Shown here in pieces: positions 1 through 8,249 of a stretch of DNA of 64,000 bases; position 1 is the first letter of the stretch, and each line of letters begins with the position of its first letter. Under the pieces are notes generated by a model. That model ran no database searches, was not told the DNA's origin, and worked only from the letters and a program-made list of their open reading frames with translations. The position numbers were made by a program, and so were the translations under genes. Source of the DNA: Octadecabacter sp. SW4 (GTDB taxonomy: Bacteria; Pseudomonadota; Alphaproteobacteria; Rhodobacterales; Rhodobacteraceae); the NCBI RefSeq assembly GCF_008065155.1, contig NZ_CP042819.1:930001-994000 (forward strand), in the 5' to 3' direction.

Positions 1-189
1 CCGACCACCCGCGTGGTCTGGCGGATTGACGGGCGCGACCCGCTGGTCGCCCACGGATCGCCGATGCCGGTCTACGGCGACTTTTTCCAGGGCGACGATA
101 CGCCGCTCAAGGCGCCATCGGGCCAGCCGATCATGACCAGCCGGGTGATTGCCGATCTGGTCGCCTATCTCGAAGGGATTCAGCAGTGA
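1..189 (+). CDS. C-terminal fragment of a probable c-type cytochrome
   Basis: The reading frame is open from the window edge and stops at 187-189, giving 62 residues of a C-terminus. It contains PMPVYGDFF, which looks like the methionine axial-ligand loop of class I cytochromes c, and then a final helix ending VIADLVAYLEGIQQ, typical of the last helix of these electron-transfer proteins. The CxxCH haem-binding motif would lie upstream, outside the window, so the assignment rests on the tail alone. The next gene starts inside its stop codon, suggesting one transcript. It could be another periplasmic oxidoreductase subunit with a similar tail. Confidence 0.5.
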   Translation, partial: PTTRVVWRIDGRDPLVAHGSPMPVYGDFFQGDDTPLKAPSGQPIMTSRVIADLVAYLEGIQQ

Positions 190-377
190 GCGGACACCAC
201 ATCACCGATTACGCGATCCTGAGCAACGAGGATTCCCGTGTTTTGGAAAAGAAGGTCGCGGCCGCCATCCATGACGGATGGCAGCCTTTCGGCTCGCTTG
301 GCGTCATCCCGCGCGGTGACGGGTTTGCCGCGATTTTTGCCCAGCCGATGGTGAAATATACCGATCACTTCGGCTAG
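186..377 (+). CDS. DUF1737-like small protein
   Basis: A 63-residue protein starting at a GTG that overlaps the TGA of the upstream gene, so translation is probably coupled. The sequence (ITDYAILSNEDSRVLEKKV followed by a GWQPFGSLGV segment) resembles the short DUF1737 family, found as stand-alone proteins or as tails on other proteins. The function of the family is not established. There is no signal peptide or membrane segment, so it is predicted to be cytoplasmic. The coding call rests on the family resemblance and the tight spacing. Confidence 0.75.
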   Translation: MSGHHITDYAILSNEDSRVLEKKVAAAIHDGWQPFGSLGVIPRGDGFAAIFAQPMVKYTDHFG

Positions 378-388
378 GGTCGTCGCGG

Positions 389-517
389 TTATTTGACCTT
401 TTTGCCGGCAATCGTGGTGCCGTCCTTGCCGCCACTATTGGCCGTGGCCAGCACTTTGGGTTGTTCTTTTTTCGGTTTCTTGGTCTCGCGGTTGCCGCGG
501 TTCTTTTCCTTGGACAT
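389..517 (-). CDS. Small lysine-rich conserved hypothetical protein
   Basis: A 42-residue protein that is very basic: about a quarter of the residues are lysine, in clusters such as KKPKKE, and it ends AGKKVK. Similar tiny proteins are widespread in Proteobacteria with no known role; nucleic-acid binding is a guess from the charge. The ATG at 515-517 is chosen because the longer open frame upstream is low in coding character, and a GAGAAAGGG-like ribosome site precedes this ATG on the minus strand. It converges with the DUF1737-like gene with only 11 bases between stop codons. Confidence 0.65.
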   Translation of the reverse strand: MSKEKNRGNRETKKPKKEQPKVLATANSGGKDGTTIAGKKVK

Positions 518-999
518 GGGGTGTCCCTTTCTCACAACGGTTCCCGAACGGCGGTTGCCCATCGGGTCGATGCTCAGGGGGGCAGGGTTGCCTGACGGAT
601 CAGGGCGATGCAGCCGATGAGGCAGCGGCCGCGCGGATGTTGGCGCGGCCTGCATGAGGAATGTGCGCCTTTGTGCGGTGTCTTTCAAGAGGGAGGATTG
701 CGCGGACGCTTCACCCCATCCCCCTTGCCAAATCAAAGATTTGGCAGCGCCCGAACCGCCCCCACGGGGCGGGCGCTCACGCCCACCCCTCGGTTCGGGC
801 GCAGAGAGTATCCAGTTTTGTGGTGCTAATAGCCAGCGATAAGCTATTTGAATTGTGGCATTAACAAAGGGGAGTCGACTGGTATTCAGATCACGAATCG
901 CAGATAAATTGCAAATGAATTTGAATAGAGCCTCGAGGTAAGCCTGATCTCGTGCCCGCGTTTCGTGGGCTGAATGTTTCTCCTTTTTGAGGACTCAAA
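518..999. other. Gene-poor 480-bp spacer with a composition change
   Basis: No gene with convincing coding character is seen here. The left two thirds are GC-rich and hold two inverted repeats (728-744 and 747-802). The right third becomes clearly AT-richer and leads into the DUF3800 gene. GAGGA at 989-993 is the probable ribosome-binding site for the ATG at 1000. The composition change suggests the boundary of a transferred segment. Confidence 0.5.
728..802. repeat. Two adjacent inverted repeats
   Basis: A perfect palindrome at 728-744 (CCAAATC-AAA-GATTTGG) is followed directly by a second inverted repeat with perfect 11-bp arms at 747-757 (GCGCCCGAACC) and 792-802 (GGTTCGGGCGC). The second could form a GC-rich hairpin with a 34-base loop. 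Neither has a T-run typical of an intrinsic terminator on the plus strand. They may be remnants of a small mobile element or a transcription barrier between the core genes and the AT-rich DUF3800 gene. Confidence 0.5.
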
Positions 1000-1812
1000 A
1001 TGGCTTGTACGGTATTCATAGATGAAAGTGGCGATACGGGTTTCACCAAGATCCGAAACAATAGTGCCGGTGGATCAAGTCCATACATGGCAATGAGTGC
1101 AGTAGTATTGCAGCCGGCAAGTCAAATTGCAGCGCGACAATTGCTGGATGAACTACAAGAAGAGTTCGGAAAAACAAAGAAGTGGCGACACGCCACTGAC
1201 CTAAACCATAACCAGCGCGTTTATTTCTGCAAGAAGGCTTCGGAGTTAAATGTTCGTTTTTTCGGGGTGATATCCTATAAACCAACCATGCGCGAATACG
1301 CTTCGAAGATCGAATGGTCCCCTCACAAGTTCTACAACAAATGCGCGAAGTATCTACTTGAATTAGTGGGGCGATACCTCGCAAACGTGGACGAGAGCTT
1401 GACTGAACCACGAATTGTCTTTGAGGAGCGCAATCATGACTATGATGCGATGATCCGATACATCGCAAAGGTCAAAGATAACCCGATCTATCCGCAATCA
1501 AATTCGCTGGCTGCGATAAACCCATTTTCGATAACGCGGAAAAACAAAGATGAGGAAGACCTCCTTCGATTGGCTGATCTTGTTTCGCACGCACTTTACT
1601 CCTGCGTAAACAAAACGCCTGACAATTTTGGGATTGTCGAGACTCGATACCTACGGGAGTTATCTTCGAAATTTGCAGCTGATAGTAGCGGTCGCGTGCT
1701 TGGCAGCGGTATTAAGTGCATTCATAAGTTGGAGGAGTTGTCTCTGGATGACGAGACCAATGAATTTCTCAAGAAAATGCGTGCAATGCCTCCGCCACGA
1801 AAGCGCCACTAA
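1000..1812 (+). CDS. DUF3800 domain protein, probably horizontally acquired
   Basis: A 270-residue protein opening with FIDESGDTGF, the signature of the DUF3800 family. This family has a predicted RNase H-like fold, with the early DES and later acidic residues as putative metal ligands. Further matches are VFEERNHDYDAM in the middle and LLRLADLVSHAL near the C-terminus. DUF3800 proteins are scattered among genomes, often in mobile or defence-rich regions; their biochemical role is not established. The gene is markedly AT-richer than its neighbours, with codon use unlike the rest of the window, which suggests recent transfer. Its stop overlaps the stop of parE by four bases, so there is no room for a terminator. 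Confidence 0.85.
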   Translation: MACTVFIDESGDTGFTKIRNNSAGGSSPYMAMSAVVLQPASQIAARQLLDELQEEFGKTKKWRHATDLNHNQRVYFCKKASELNVRFFGVISYKPTMREYASKIEWSPHKFYNKCAKYLLELVGRYLANVDESLTEPRIVFEERNHDYDAMIRYIAKVKDNPIYPQSNSLAAINPFSITRKNKDEEDLLRLADLVSHALYSCVNKTPDNFGIVETRYLRELSSKFAADSSGRVLGSGIKCIHKLEELSLDDETNEFLKKMRAMPPPRKRH

Positions 1813-3767
1813 ACATCCAACTCCTCAACAAACCGCGCATTCTCTTGAATATACTGGAACCGCAGTTCCGGCTTTTTGCCCATCAGCCGTTCCACCAGAT
1901 CGCTGGTTTCGCCCGGCTCGTCCTCGTCGATCGACACGCGGATGAGCTTGCGCGAGGCAGGGTCCATCGTGGTTTCTTTCAGGTCTTTCGCGTCCATTTC
2001 GCCCAAGCCCTTGAAACGCTGCACGTCGATCTTGCCCTTGCCGCCCAGACCAGCCTCCATCAGCGCGTCTTTTTCGGCGTCATTGGCCACGTAAATCCGT
2101 TTCGCCCCTTGGGTGAGGCGGTAAAGCGGCGGGCAGGCCAGATAAAGGTGCCCGTTGTCGATCAGCGGGCGCATCTGGGTGAAAAAGAACGTCATCAGCA
2201 GGGCGGCGATATGCGCCCCGTCCACGTCCGCATCGGTCATGATGATGATCTTGTCATAGCGCAGGTCATCAAGGTTGAATTTGGTGCCCATGCCGACGCC
2301 CAAGGCTTCGCACAGGTCGCTGATTTCCTGATTGGTCGTCAGTTTGCCGCTGGCCGCACCCAGCACGTTCAGGATTTTTCCCTTGAGCGGGAGCAGCGCC
2401 TGCGTGTTGCGATCGCGCGCGCCCTTGCCGGACCCGCCCGCGCTATCCCCCTCGACGATGAACAGTTCGGTCCCTTCGCGGGTTTTGGACGTGCAGTCGG
2501 TCAGCTTGCCGGGTAGGCGTAGTTTCTTGGTCGCCGATTTGCGCGCGGTTTCCTTTTCCTGACGGCGGCGCAGCCGTTCCTCGGCCCGCAGCACCAGAAA
2601 ATCAAGGATCGCACCCGCGGATTTCGTATCCGCCGCCAGCCAGTTGTCAAAGTGGTCGCGCACGGAATTTTCGACCAGCCGCTGCGCTTCGGTCGTGGCC
2701 AAGCGGTCCTTGGTCTGGCCGACAAATTCCGGCTCGCGGATAAAGCAGCTGACCAGCGCGCAGCCGCCGGTGATCAGGTCATCACGGGTGATGTCCTTGG
2801 CCTTGCGGTTGTTGACCAACTCGCCGTAAGCCTTGACGCCTTTCAGGATCGCCGCCCAGAAACCGGCCTCGTGGGTGCCGCCTTCTGCGGTGGGGACGGT
2901 GTTGCAATAGGACTGGATGAACCCGTCGCGCGAAGGGGTCCAGTTGATCGCCCATTCGACCTTGCCCGGCACGTTGAACTTGTCCTGAAAATCGACAGTC
3001 CCCGCAAAGGGTTTTTCCGAATAGGTCGTCGCCGCGCCCAGTGTTTCGCCCAGATAATCGGCCAAGCCCCCGGGAAAGTGAAACGTGGCCTCCATCGGCG
3101 TGTCGCCGTCCGCAATCGCCGATTTCCAGCGGATTTCGACGCCGGAAAACAGATAGGCCTTGGAGCGGATGGATTTCAGCAGCCGCGCGGGCTTGAAGCG
3201 ATGTGCGCCGAAAATCTGCTCATCCGCGTGGAATGTGACCGTGGTGCCGCGCCGGTTGGGGGCGGTGCCGACCTGTTCAACCGGGCCCAGCGGGATGCCG
3301 CGCGAAAACCGCTGTTCATAGATCACCTTGTTGCGCGCCACCTGCACGACCATCGAATCCGATAGCGCGTTCACAACCGACGCCCCGACCCCGTGCAAAC
3401 CGCCCGATGTCTGATAGGCTTTGCCGGAAAACTTCCCGCCCGCGTGCAGGGTGCACAAGATCACCTCGAGCGCGGATTTATCGGGAAATTTCGGGTGCGG
3501 ATCAATCGGGATGCCACGGCCGTTGTCGCTGATCTTGACGGAATAATCGGCAAGCAGTTCGACCTCGATCCGCGTGGCGTGGCCGGCCACGGCCTCGTCC
3601 ATCGAGTTATCCAGAACCTCGGCCACAAGATGGTGCAGCGCGCGTTCGTCCGTGCCGCCGATATACATGCCGGGGCGTTTACGGACGGGTTCCAGCCCTT
3701 CCAGCACCTCGATGGATGAGGCGTCATAATCGGTCGGTTCGTGTCCCGCCAAAAGGTCGTTGGCCAT
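1809..3767 (-). CDS. parE: DNA topoisomerase IV subunit B
   Basis: A 652-residue type IIA topoisomerase ATPase subunit that pairs with ParC to unlink daughter chromosomes. The GHKL ATPase domain shows RPGMYIGG near residue 31, EVLDNSMDEA near 50 (catalytic Glu and Mg-binding Asn), DNGRGIP near 81 and GGLHGVGASVVNALS. The TOPRIM domain carries FIVEGDSAGGSGKGARDR near 435 and DADVDGAHI near 510. Length fits ParE (about 630-660 residues) rather than GyrB, which is longer. It begins with MANDLLAG and runs as a single gene, converging with the DUF3800 gene. Confidence is high for the family; the ParE rather than GyrB call rests on length and sequence style. Confidence 0.95.
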   Translation of the reverse strand: MANDLLAGHEPTDYDASSIEVLEGLEPVRKRPGMYIGGTDERALHHLVAEVLDNSMDEAVAGHATRIEVELLADYSVKISDNGRGIPIDPHPKFPDKSALEVILCTLHAGGKFSGKAYQTSGGLHGVGASVVNALSDSMVVQVARNKVIYEQRFSRGIPLGPVEQVGTAPNRRGTTVTFHADEQIFGAHRFKPARLLKSIRSKAYLFSGVEIRWKSAIADGDTPMEATFHFPGGLADYLGETLGAATTYSEKPFAGTVDFQDKFNVPGKVEWAINWTPSRDGFIQSYCNTVPTAEGGTHEAGFWAAILKGVKAYGELVNNRKAKDITRDDLITGGCALVSCFIREPEFVGQTKDRLATTEAQRLVENSVRDHFDNWLAADTKSAGAILDFLVLRAEERLRRRQEKETARKSATKKLRLPGKLTDCTSKTREGTELFIVEGDSAGGSGKGARDRNTQALLPLKGKILNVLGAASGKLTTNQEISDLCEALGVGMGTKFNLDDLRYDKIIIMTDADVDGAHIAALLMTFFFTQMRPLIDNGHLYLACPPLYRLTQGAKRIYVANDAEKDALMEAGLGGKGKIDVQRFKGLGEMDAKDLKETTMDPASRKLIRVSIDEDEPGETSDLVERLMGKKPELRFQYIQENARFVEELDV

Positions 3768-3918
3768 GTGTGTGCTCGCTCGCGTTTCTTGATTGTGCGC
3801 CAGTATGGCAGAGGGTTGGACGGTGTGAAAGCACCCATGCCCGAAATTACGCGCGCCGCCCCCTCGCCACGCCGCGCCGATCTGCTAGGCTGTGGGCAAA
3901 CAATGAAAGGACACCGTC

Positions 3919-4809
3919 ATGCGTATCTTTTTCACCGGCGGCAGCGGCAAGGCTGGCAAACACGCGGTCGCCTATTTGCGCAACCTTGGGCACCGTGTGA
4001 CCAACATTGATCTGGCGGCTGATCCAGCGCCGGGGGGCGATACCTTGAATGTCGATCTGACTGACGCGGGGCAGGTGCTCAACGCCATGTCGGCCTATGC
4101 GGATTTCGATGAACTTGATGCAAAGGGTGGCAAGCCCGCCTATGACGCCGTGGTGCATTTTGCCGCCATCCCCTGCATCATGATGCGTCCCGACAACGAG
4201 ACATTCCGCATCAACACCATGTCCACCTATCACGTGATTGACGCAGCAGTGCGGCTGGGGATCGGCAAGGTTATTTTTGCCAGCTCCGAAACCACATACG
4301 GCATCTGTTTCGCCCACGGAGAGAAGAAGCCCGACTACATTCCGGTGGACGAAGACCACCCCACCGTGCCCCACGACAGCTATGCCATGTCCAAGGTGGC
4401 AAACGAGGTCTGCGCGCGCAGTTTTCAGGCGCGCAGCGGTATCGATATCTATGGATTGCGCATTAACAACGTCATTGAACCGCATGAATACGCTGAAAAT
4501 TTCCCCGCGTTTATGGCTGATCCGGCGACCCGGCGGCGCAATATCTTTGCCTATATTGACGCGCGTGATCTGGGGCAGATGGTGGACTGTTGCCTGAAAA
4601 CGGACGGGCTGGGATACGAGGTTTTCAACGTTAGCAACGATGATATGTCGGTCGGTTTGACTTCGGATCAGGTCATTGCCCAGTTTTACCAAGGCGTGCC
4701 GCAAAAACGCGACATGGGACCGAACGAGACCTTTTATGCCAATGACAAGGCCAAGCGCCTGGTCGGGTTCAAGCCCCGTCATTCATGGCGTGACGTGCTG
4801 AAAGGCTAG
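3919..4809 (+). CDS. NAD-dependent epimerase/dehydratase family protein
   Basis: A 296-residue extended short-chain dehydrogenase. The N-terminus has the NAD(P)-binding TGGSGKAGKH loop (residues 6-15). VVHFAAIP is in the middle, and the catalytic YAMSK sits at residues 155-159, preceded by FASSETTYG, which supplies the active-site Ser. Substrates of this family are usually nucleotide sugars or similar alcohols; the exact one cannot be told. The stop at 4809 lies three bases before the next start, so it is the first gene of an SDR/2OG-dioxygenase/VOC operon. The ATG at 3919 follows GAAAGGA. Confidence 0.88.
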   Translation: MRIFFTGGSGKAGKHAVAYLRNLGHRVTNIDLAADPAPGGDTLNVDLTDAGQVLNAMSAYADFDELDAKGGKPAYDAVVHFAAIPCIMMRPDNETFRINTMSTYHVIDAAVRLGIGKVIFASSETTYGICFAHGEKKPDYIPVDEDHPTVPHDSYAMSKVANEVCARSFQARSGIDIYGLRINNVIEPHEYAENFPAFMADPATRRRNIFAYIDARDLGQMVDCCLKTDGLGYEVFNVSNDDMSVGLTSDQVIAQFYQGVPQKRDMGPNETFYANDKAKRLVGFKPRHSWRDVLKG

Positions 4810-4812
4810 GGT

Positions 4813-5751
4813 ATGTTCGCGACCTTTGATCTGGCGGCGTTCGAGGGCGCACGTGGTGGCGAGCGCGCCAAACTGGCCGCCGCGATTGATCGCATCTGCC
4901 GCGAGACCGGCTTTCTGGTGCTGACCGGACATGGCGTGCCGCAGGTCGTGATTGATGCTGTCTGGCAGGCCACGCGGGCGTTCTTTGCCCAGAATCCAGA
5001 GGCGAAACAACAGGTCGCCGCACCCTATGCGGGCTATCCCTACGGCTACCTTGGCCCCAACACCGAAAGCCTGGCGAAATCCAGGGGCGAAGAGACGCCG
5101 CCCGACCTGAAGGAAAGCTTTAACGGCGGGCCGCTGACCGTGCCGGACGGGGTTAGCGACCGCGACGCCCATGCCTTTTGCTATCAGCCAACCCTTTGGC
5201 CCGATATGGTGGGGTTTCGCCCCGCATGGGAGGTCTATTATACCGCGATGGAAGATCTCGCCGCGCGTATCATGGTGGGTTTTGCCGCAGCACTTGATCT
5301 GCCCGAAGATCACTTTGCCCCCTATATCGACGCGCCCATTTCCGCCCTGCGCGCACTGAATTATCCTGCGACGCAGAATGTGCCGCTCGCAGGCCAGCAC
5401 CGCGCAGGGGCGCATACGGATTACGGGTCTTTGACGATCCTGCTGCCGCAACCCGGATCGCGCGGCCTGCAAATCTTTTTGCCCGAACAGGACTGGATCG
5501 ACGTGCCCGCCCCCGAAGGCGCGTTCGTGATCAACATCGGTGATCTGATGGCGCGCTGGACCAGTGATCGTTGGGTCAGCACCCTGCACCGTGTCGTCGC
5601 CCGGCCGGACCAGCCGGCGCGCCAGTCGCTTGCGTTCTTTCACCAGCCCAACTGGGACGTGGTGATTGCGCCGCTGGACGGGTCCGACAGCTATCCGCCC
5701 GTCAAATCTGGCCCCTATCTGATGGAAAAATTCCGCGCGGCGGGCACCTAG
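4813..5751 (+). CDS. Isopenicillin N synthase-like 2OG-Fe(II) dioxygenase
   Basis: A 312-residue non-haem iron oxygenase of the isopenicillin N synthase/flavonol synthase type. The N-terminal DIOX_N-like segment has TGFLVLTGHGVP. The iron facial triad is visible as His201 and Asp203 in GAHTDYGSL and His259 in TLHRVV, with Arg270 and Ser272 (RQS) to bind the 2-oxoglutarate carboxylate. The family hydroxylates or desaturates small molecules; bacterial members are rarely characterised and the substrate here is unknown. It is packed between the SDR and the VOC protein, which may act in the same pathway. Confidence 0.9.
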   Translation: MFATFDLAAFEGARGGERAKLAAAIDRICRETGFLVLTGHGVPQVVIDAVWQATRAFFAQNPEAKQQVAAPYAGYPYGYLGPNTESLAKSRGEETPPDLKESFNGGPLTVPDGVSDRDAHAFCYQPTLWPDMVGFRPAWEVYYTAMEDLAARIMVGFAAALDLPEDHFAPYIDAPISALRALNYPATQNVPLAGQHRAGAHTDYGSLTILLPQPGSRGLQIFLPEQDWIDVPAPEGAFVINIGDLMARWTSDRWVSTLHRVVARPDQPARQSLAFFHQPNWDVVIAPLDGSDSYPPVKSGPYLMEKFRAAGT

Positions 5752-5763
5752 AAAGGACATGAT

Positions 5764-6168
5764 ATGGCTGCAACATCCGGCATGAACCACCTTGGGCTAA
5801 CGGTCGCGGACCTTGACGCCAGCACGGCGTTTTTCGCGCAGGCGCTGGGCTGGGAGGTTCTGGCGCGCGACGACACCTATCCGCGCACAACTGTGAGCGA
5901 TGGGGCGATGCGGCTGACCCTGTGGCAGGCCCACCCGGAACCGGAAATCGTAGCATTCGCGCGGCGCACCAACGTCGGGCTTCACCATCTGGCAATGACG
6001 GTCGAGAGCGAGGCGCGATTGAATGACCTGGCGCAAACCCTGCGTGACTATCCGGGCGTCACCATCGAATTCATGCCCGAACTCGTCGGGCAGGGACCGC
6101 GCCGGCACATGATATTTACCGACCCCGGCGGGCTGCGGCTTGAATTGATCTGGGACGGTGCGGATTAG
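5764..6168 (+). CDS. VOC family (glyoxalase/bleomycin resistance) protein
   Basis: A 134-residue protein of the vicinal oxygen chelate superfamily. One pair of beta-alpha-beta-beta-beta repeats is visible: MNHLGLTVADLDAST at the start and VGLHHLAMTV in the middle, with LRLELIWD near the end. His9, the His of LHHLAM and the Glu of LELIW are the probable metal ligands. Members isomerise, cleave or sequester small molecules. It follows the dioxygenase by 12 bases and ends the three-gene operon. Its stop overlaps the convergent DUF2461 gene. Confidence 0.88.
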   Translation: MAATSGMNHLGLTVADLDASTAFFAQALGWEVLARDDTYPRTTVSDGAMRLTLWQAHPEPEIVAFARRTNVGLHHLAMTVESEARLNDLAQTLRDYPGVTIEFMPELVGQGPRRHMIFTDPGGLRLELIWDGAD

Positions 6169-6815
6169 GCCGCGGCAATTGACAGCAGCAGGTCGTTCAG
6201 CGGCCATAGCTGCGTGAAAGCGGCGCGCAAATCGCTGTTCACTGCGCCCATGCGGGGCAAGTTGCCGGACATCACGAAGCCCTTGTATTTCAGCAATTCG
6301 CCCTGCGGATGGTCCGCCGCGAAGGCCGGTGGCACCCGTTTGAGATCGGGCGCGCGCGGGGCATACCCGTGGGCGGCGACGCCCGCGATGATCCCGGCCA
6401 CGCGCGCGCCGTCCAGATCAACAAACTTGCGCCAATCCTCAAGCACGGGTTTGTCAAAGCCCATCATCCCCGCGCCTACGGTCACATACTCAGGTGCAAT
6501 GCCAAAGAAAAATACCGGATCCTGACGGCCACCGCCAGCCACGCTCCACATCATATGCAGGTGGGTGTTGTAGGGGGTCTTGTCCTTGGAAAAGCGCACA
6601 TCGCGGTGCGGGCGGAACAGTTTTGGCGTGATCGCTTCGCCGGTGATTTCCGCAAGCGGCGCGCACATCTCGTCAAGCAAAGCCAGCGCGGGCACCTTCA
6701 GTTTGGTGTCGTATCCGTCTTTGTGTTCCTGCCACCAGTCGCGATTATTGTTTCTCGACAGCGCGGCGAAAAAGCTGCGCGCATCGGCGATCAGGCTGGC
6801 ATAAGGGTCTGACAT
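6165..6815 (-). CDS. DUF2461 (TIGR02453 family) protein
   Basis: A 216-residue cytoplasmic protein of the DUF2461/TIGR02453 family. Recognisable parts are FFAALSRNNNRDWWQEHK near the N-terminus, IFRPHRDVRFSKDKTPYNTH-type sequence in the middle (here LFRPHRDVRFSKDKTPYN), and a later GLPRMG-like GNLPRMG. The family is widely conserved in bacteria and fungi but has no known activity. The gene stands alone on the minus strand, overlapping the stop of the VOC gene by four bases and divergent from the MATE exporter. Confidence 0.87.
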   Translation of the reverse strand: MSDPYASLIADARSFFAALSRNNNRDWWQEHKDGYDTKLKVPALALLDEMCAPLAEITGEAITPKLFRPHRDVRFSKDKTPYNTHLHMMWSVAGGGRQDPVFFFGIAPEYVTVGAGMMGFDKPVLEDWRKFVDLDGARVAGIIAGVAAHGYAPRAPDLKRVPPAFAADHPQGELLKYKGFVMSGNLPRMGAVNSDLRAAFTQLWPLNDLLLSIAAA

Positions 6816-6868
6816 GGGGGCACCTTTGGGTTATGGACCTGCCCCAGCTTTGGCCCTAAGCATGGCTG

Positions 6869-8236
6869 ATGCAAGCCCCTGTCCACACACAACCAGCGCA
6901 AACTTATCGCGCGCATGTCACGCGGCTGTTGGCCCTTGGCTTGCCACTTGTGGGCGCGAGCGTGGCAGGTTTTTCGATCCATATGACCGACACGATCATG
7001 CTGGGCTGGTATGATGTGACAGCGCTGGCGGCGGCCACGATCGCCACCTCGATCTGGTTCGTGATCTTCATCGTCGGTGCGGGTTTTGGGTATGCGGTCG
7101 TGCCGCTGGCCGCCGCCGCCGCCGAGGAAGGCGACGAGGTGCGCGCCCGGCGGATCACCCGCATGGCCCTCTGGCTTAGCGCGGCATATGGTGTGCTGGC
7201 GGTCGGGCTGTTGTGGTGGGCCGAGGAAATCATGTTGGCCATCGGCCAAACGCCGGTCGTGGCCGTTGAATCCGAAAAATATCTGCGCATTGCCGTCTTC
7301 GGGATGTTTCCGGCGCTGGCCGCGCAGGTGCTGCGCTCGTTTCTGGGGGCGTTGCATCTGACGGCGGTGCAGCTTTGGATTACGCTGGTGGCCCTGGTTT
7401 GCAACGCGGTGGTGAACTATGCGCTGATTTTTGGTAATCTGGGCGCGCCGGAACTGGGAATACGCGGGGCGGCGATTGCCTCGGTGATCATCCAGGTGGT
7501 GCAACTCGTAGCATTGATCGCCTATGTGCAGTGGAAACGCCCCGATTACAGCCTGTTCCAACGCATCTGGAAAAGCGACTGGGAGGCCTTGCGCGAGGTG
7601 TTCGCGCTTGGCCTGCCCATCGGCATCACTTCATTGGCCGAAAGCGGCTTGTTCACCGGCAGCGCGATCATGATGGGCTGGATCGGCGAAATCGAACTGG
7701 CCGCCCACGGTATCGCCCTGCAACTGACCGCGTTCATGTTCATGTTTCATGTGGGCATGTCGCAGGCCGCGACGATCCGTGCTGGCGGACATTACGGGCG
7801 GCGCGATGAACAGGCCCTGCGCATGGGTGCGATATCGGCTTTTGCGGTTTCGACGGTGTTTGGTGTGATCGTGGTGGCACTGTTCCTGCTGATCCCAGGC
7901 ACATTGGTGTCACTGTTCATTGACCCGAGCGAACCGCAGCGTGATGCCTTGCTGGGTCTTGGGGTGACGCTGGTGATGCTGGCGGCCCTGTTCCAGTTCG
8001 TCGATAGCGCGCAGATTGTCGCGCTGTCGCTGCTGCGCGGGGTGCAGGACACAGCCGTGCCCATGTGGCTGGCTGGTGTCAGCTATTGGGTGATTGGCAT
8101 GCCCGTCAGCTATCTGTTGGCCTTTACGCTGGATTTCGGCCCGAACGGGCTTTGGCTAGGGCTGACGGTGGGGCTTGGCTGTGCCGCGTTGTTGCTGGGC
8201 TGGCGGTTTTGGGTGCGTTCGGTCCATATCAGGTAG
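6869..8236 (+). CDS. MATE family efflux transporter
   Basis: A 455-residue inner-membrane protein with about 12 hydrophobic segments in two homologous halves, as in the multidrug and toxic compound extrusion family. LALGLPLVGASVAGFSIHMT opens the first half, with MTDTIMLGWY; the second begins at ALGLPIGITSLAESG. Members export organic cations or drugs by Na+ or H+ antiport; the substrate is not predictable. The ATG at 6869 gives a 24-residue cytoplasmic lead before the first helix. The gene converges with the methyltransferase gene 14 bases downstream. Confidence 0.9.
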   Translation: MQAPVHTQPAQTYRAHVTRLLALGLPLVGASVAGFSIHMTDTIMLGWYDVTALAAATIATSIWFVIFIVGAGFGYAVVPLAAAAAEEGDEVRARRITRMALWLSAAYGVLAVGLLWWAEEIMLAIGQTPVVAVESEKYLRIAVFGMFPALAAQVLRSFLGALHLTAVQLWITLVALVCNAVVNYALIFGNLGAPELGIRGAAIASVIIQVVQLVALIAYVQWKRPDYSLFQRIWKSDWEALREVFALGLPIGITSLAESGLFTGSAIMMGWIGEIELAAHGIALQLTAFMFMFHVGMSQAATIRAGGHYGRRDEQALRMGAISAFAVSTVFGVIVVALFLLIPGTLVSLFIDPSEPQRDALLGLGVTLVMLAALFQFVDSAQIVALSLLRGVQDTAVPMWLAGVSYWVIGMPVSYLLAFTLDFGPNGLWLGLTVGLGCAALLLGWRFWVRSVHIR

Positions 8237-8249
8237 GGTGCGCTGCGCG

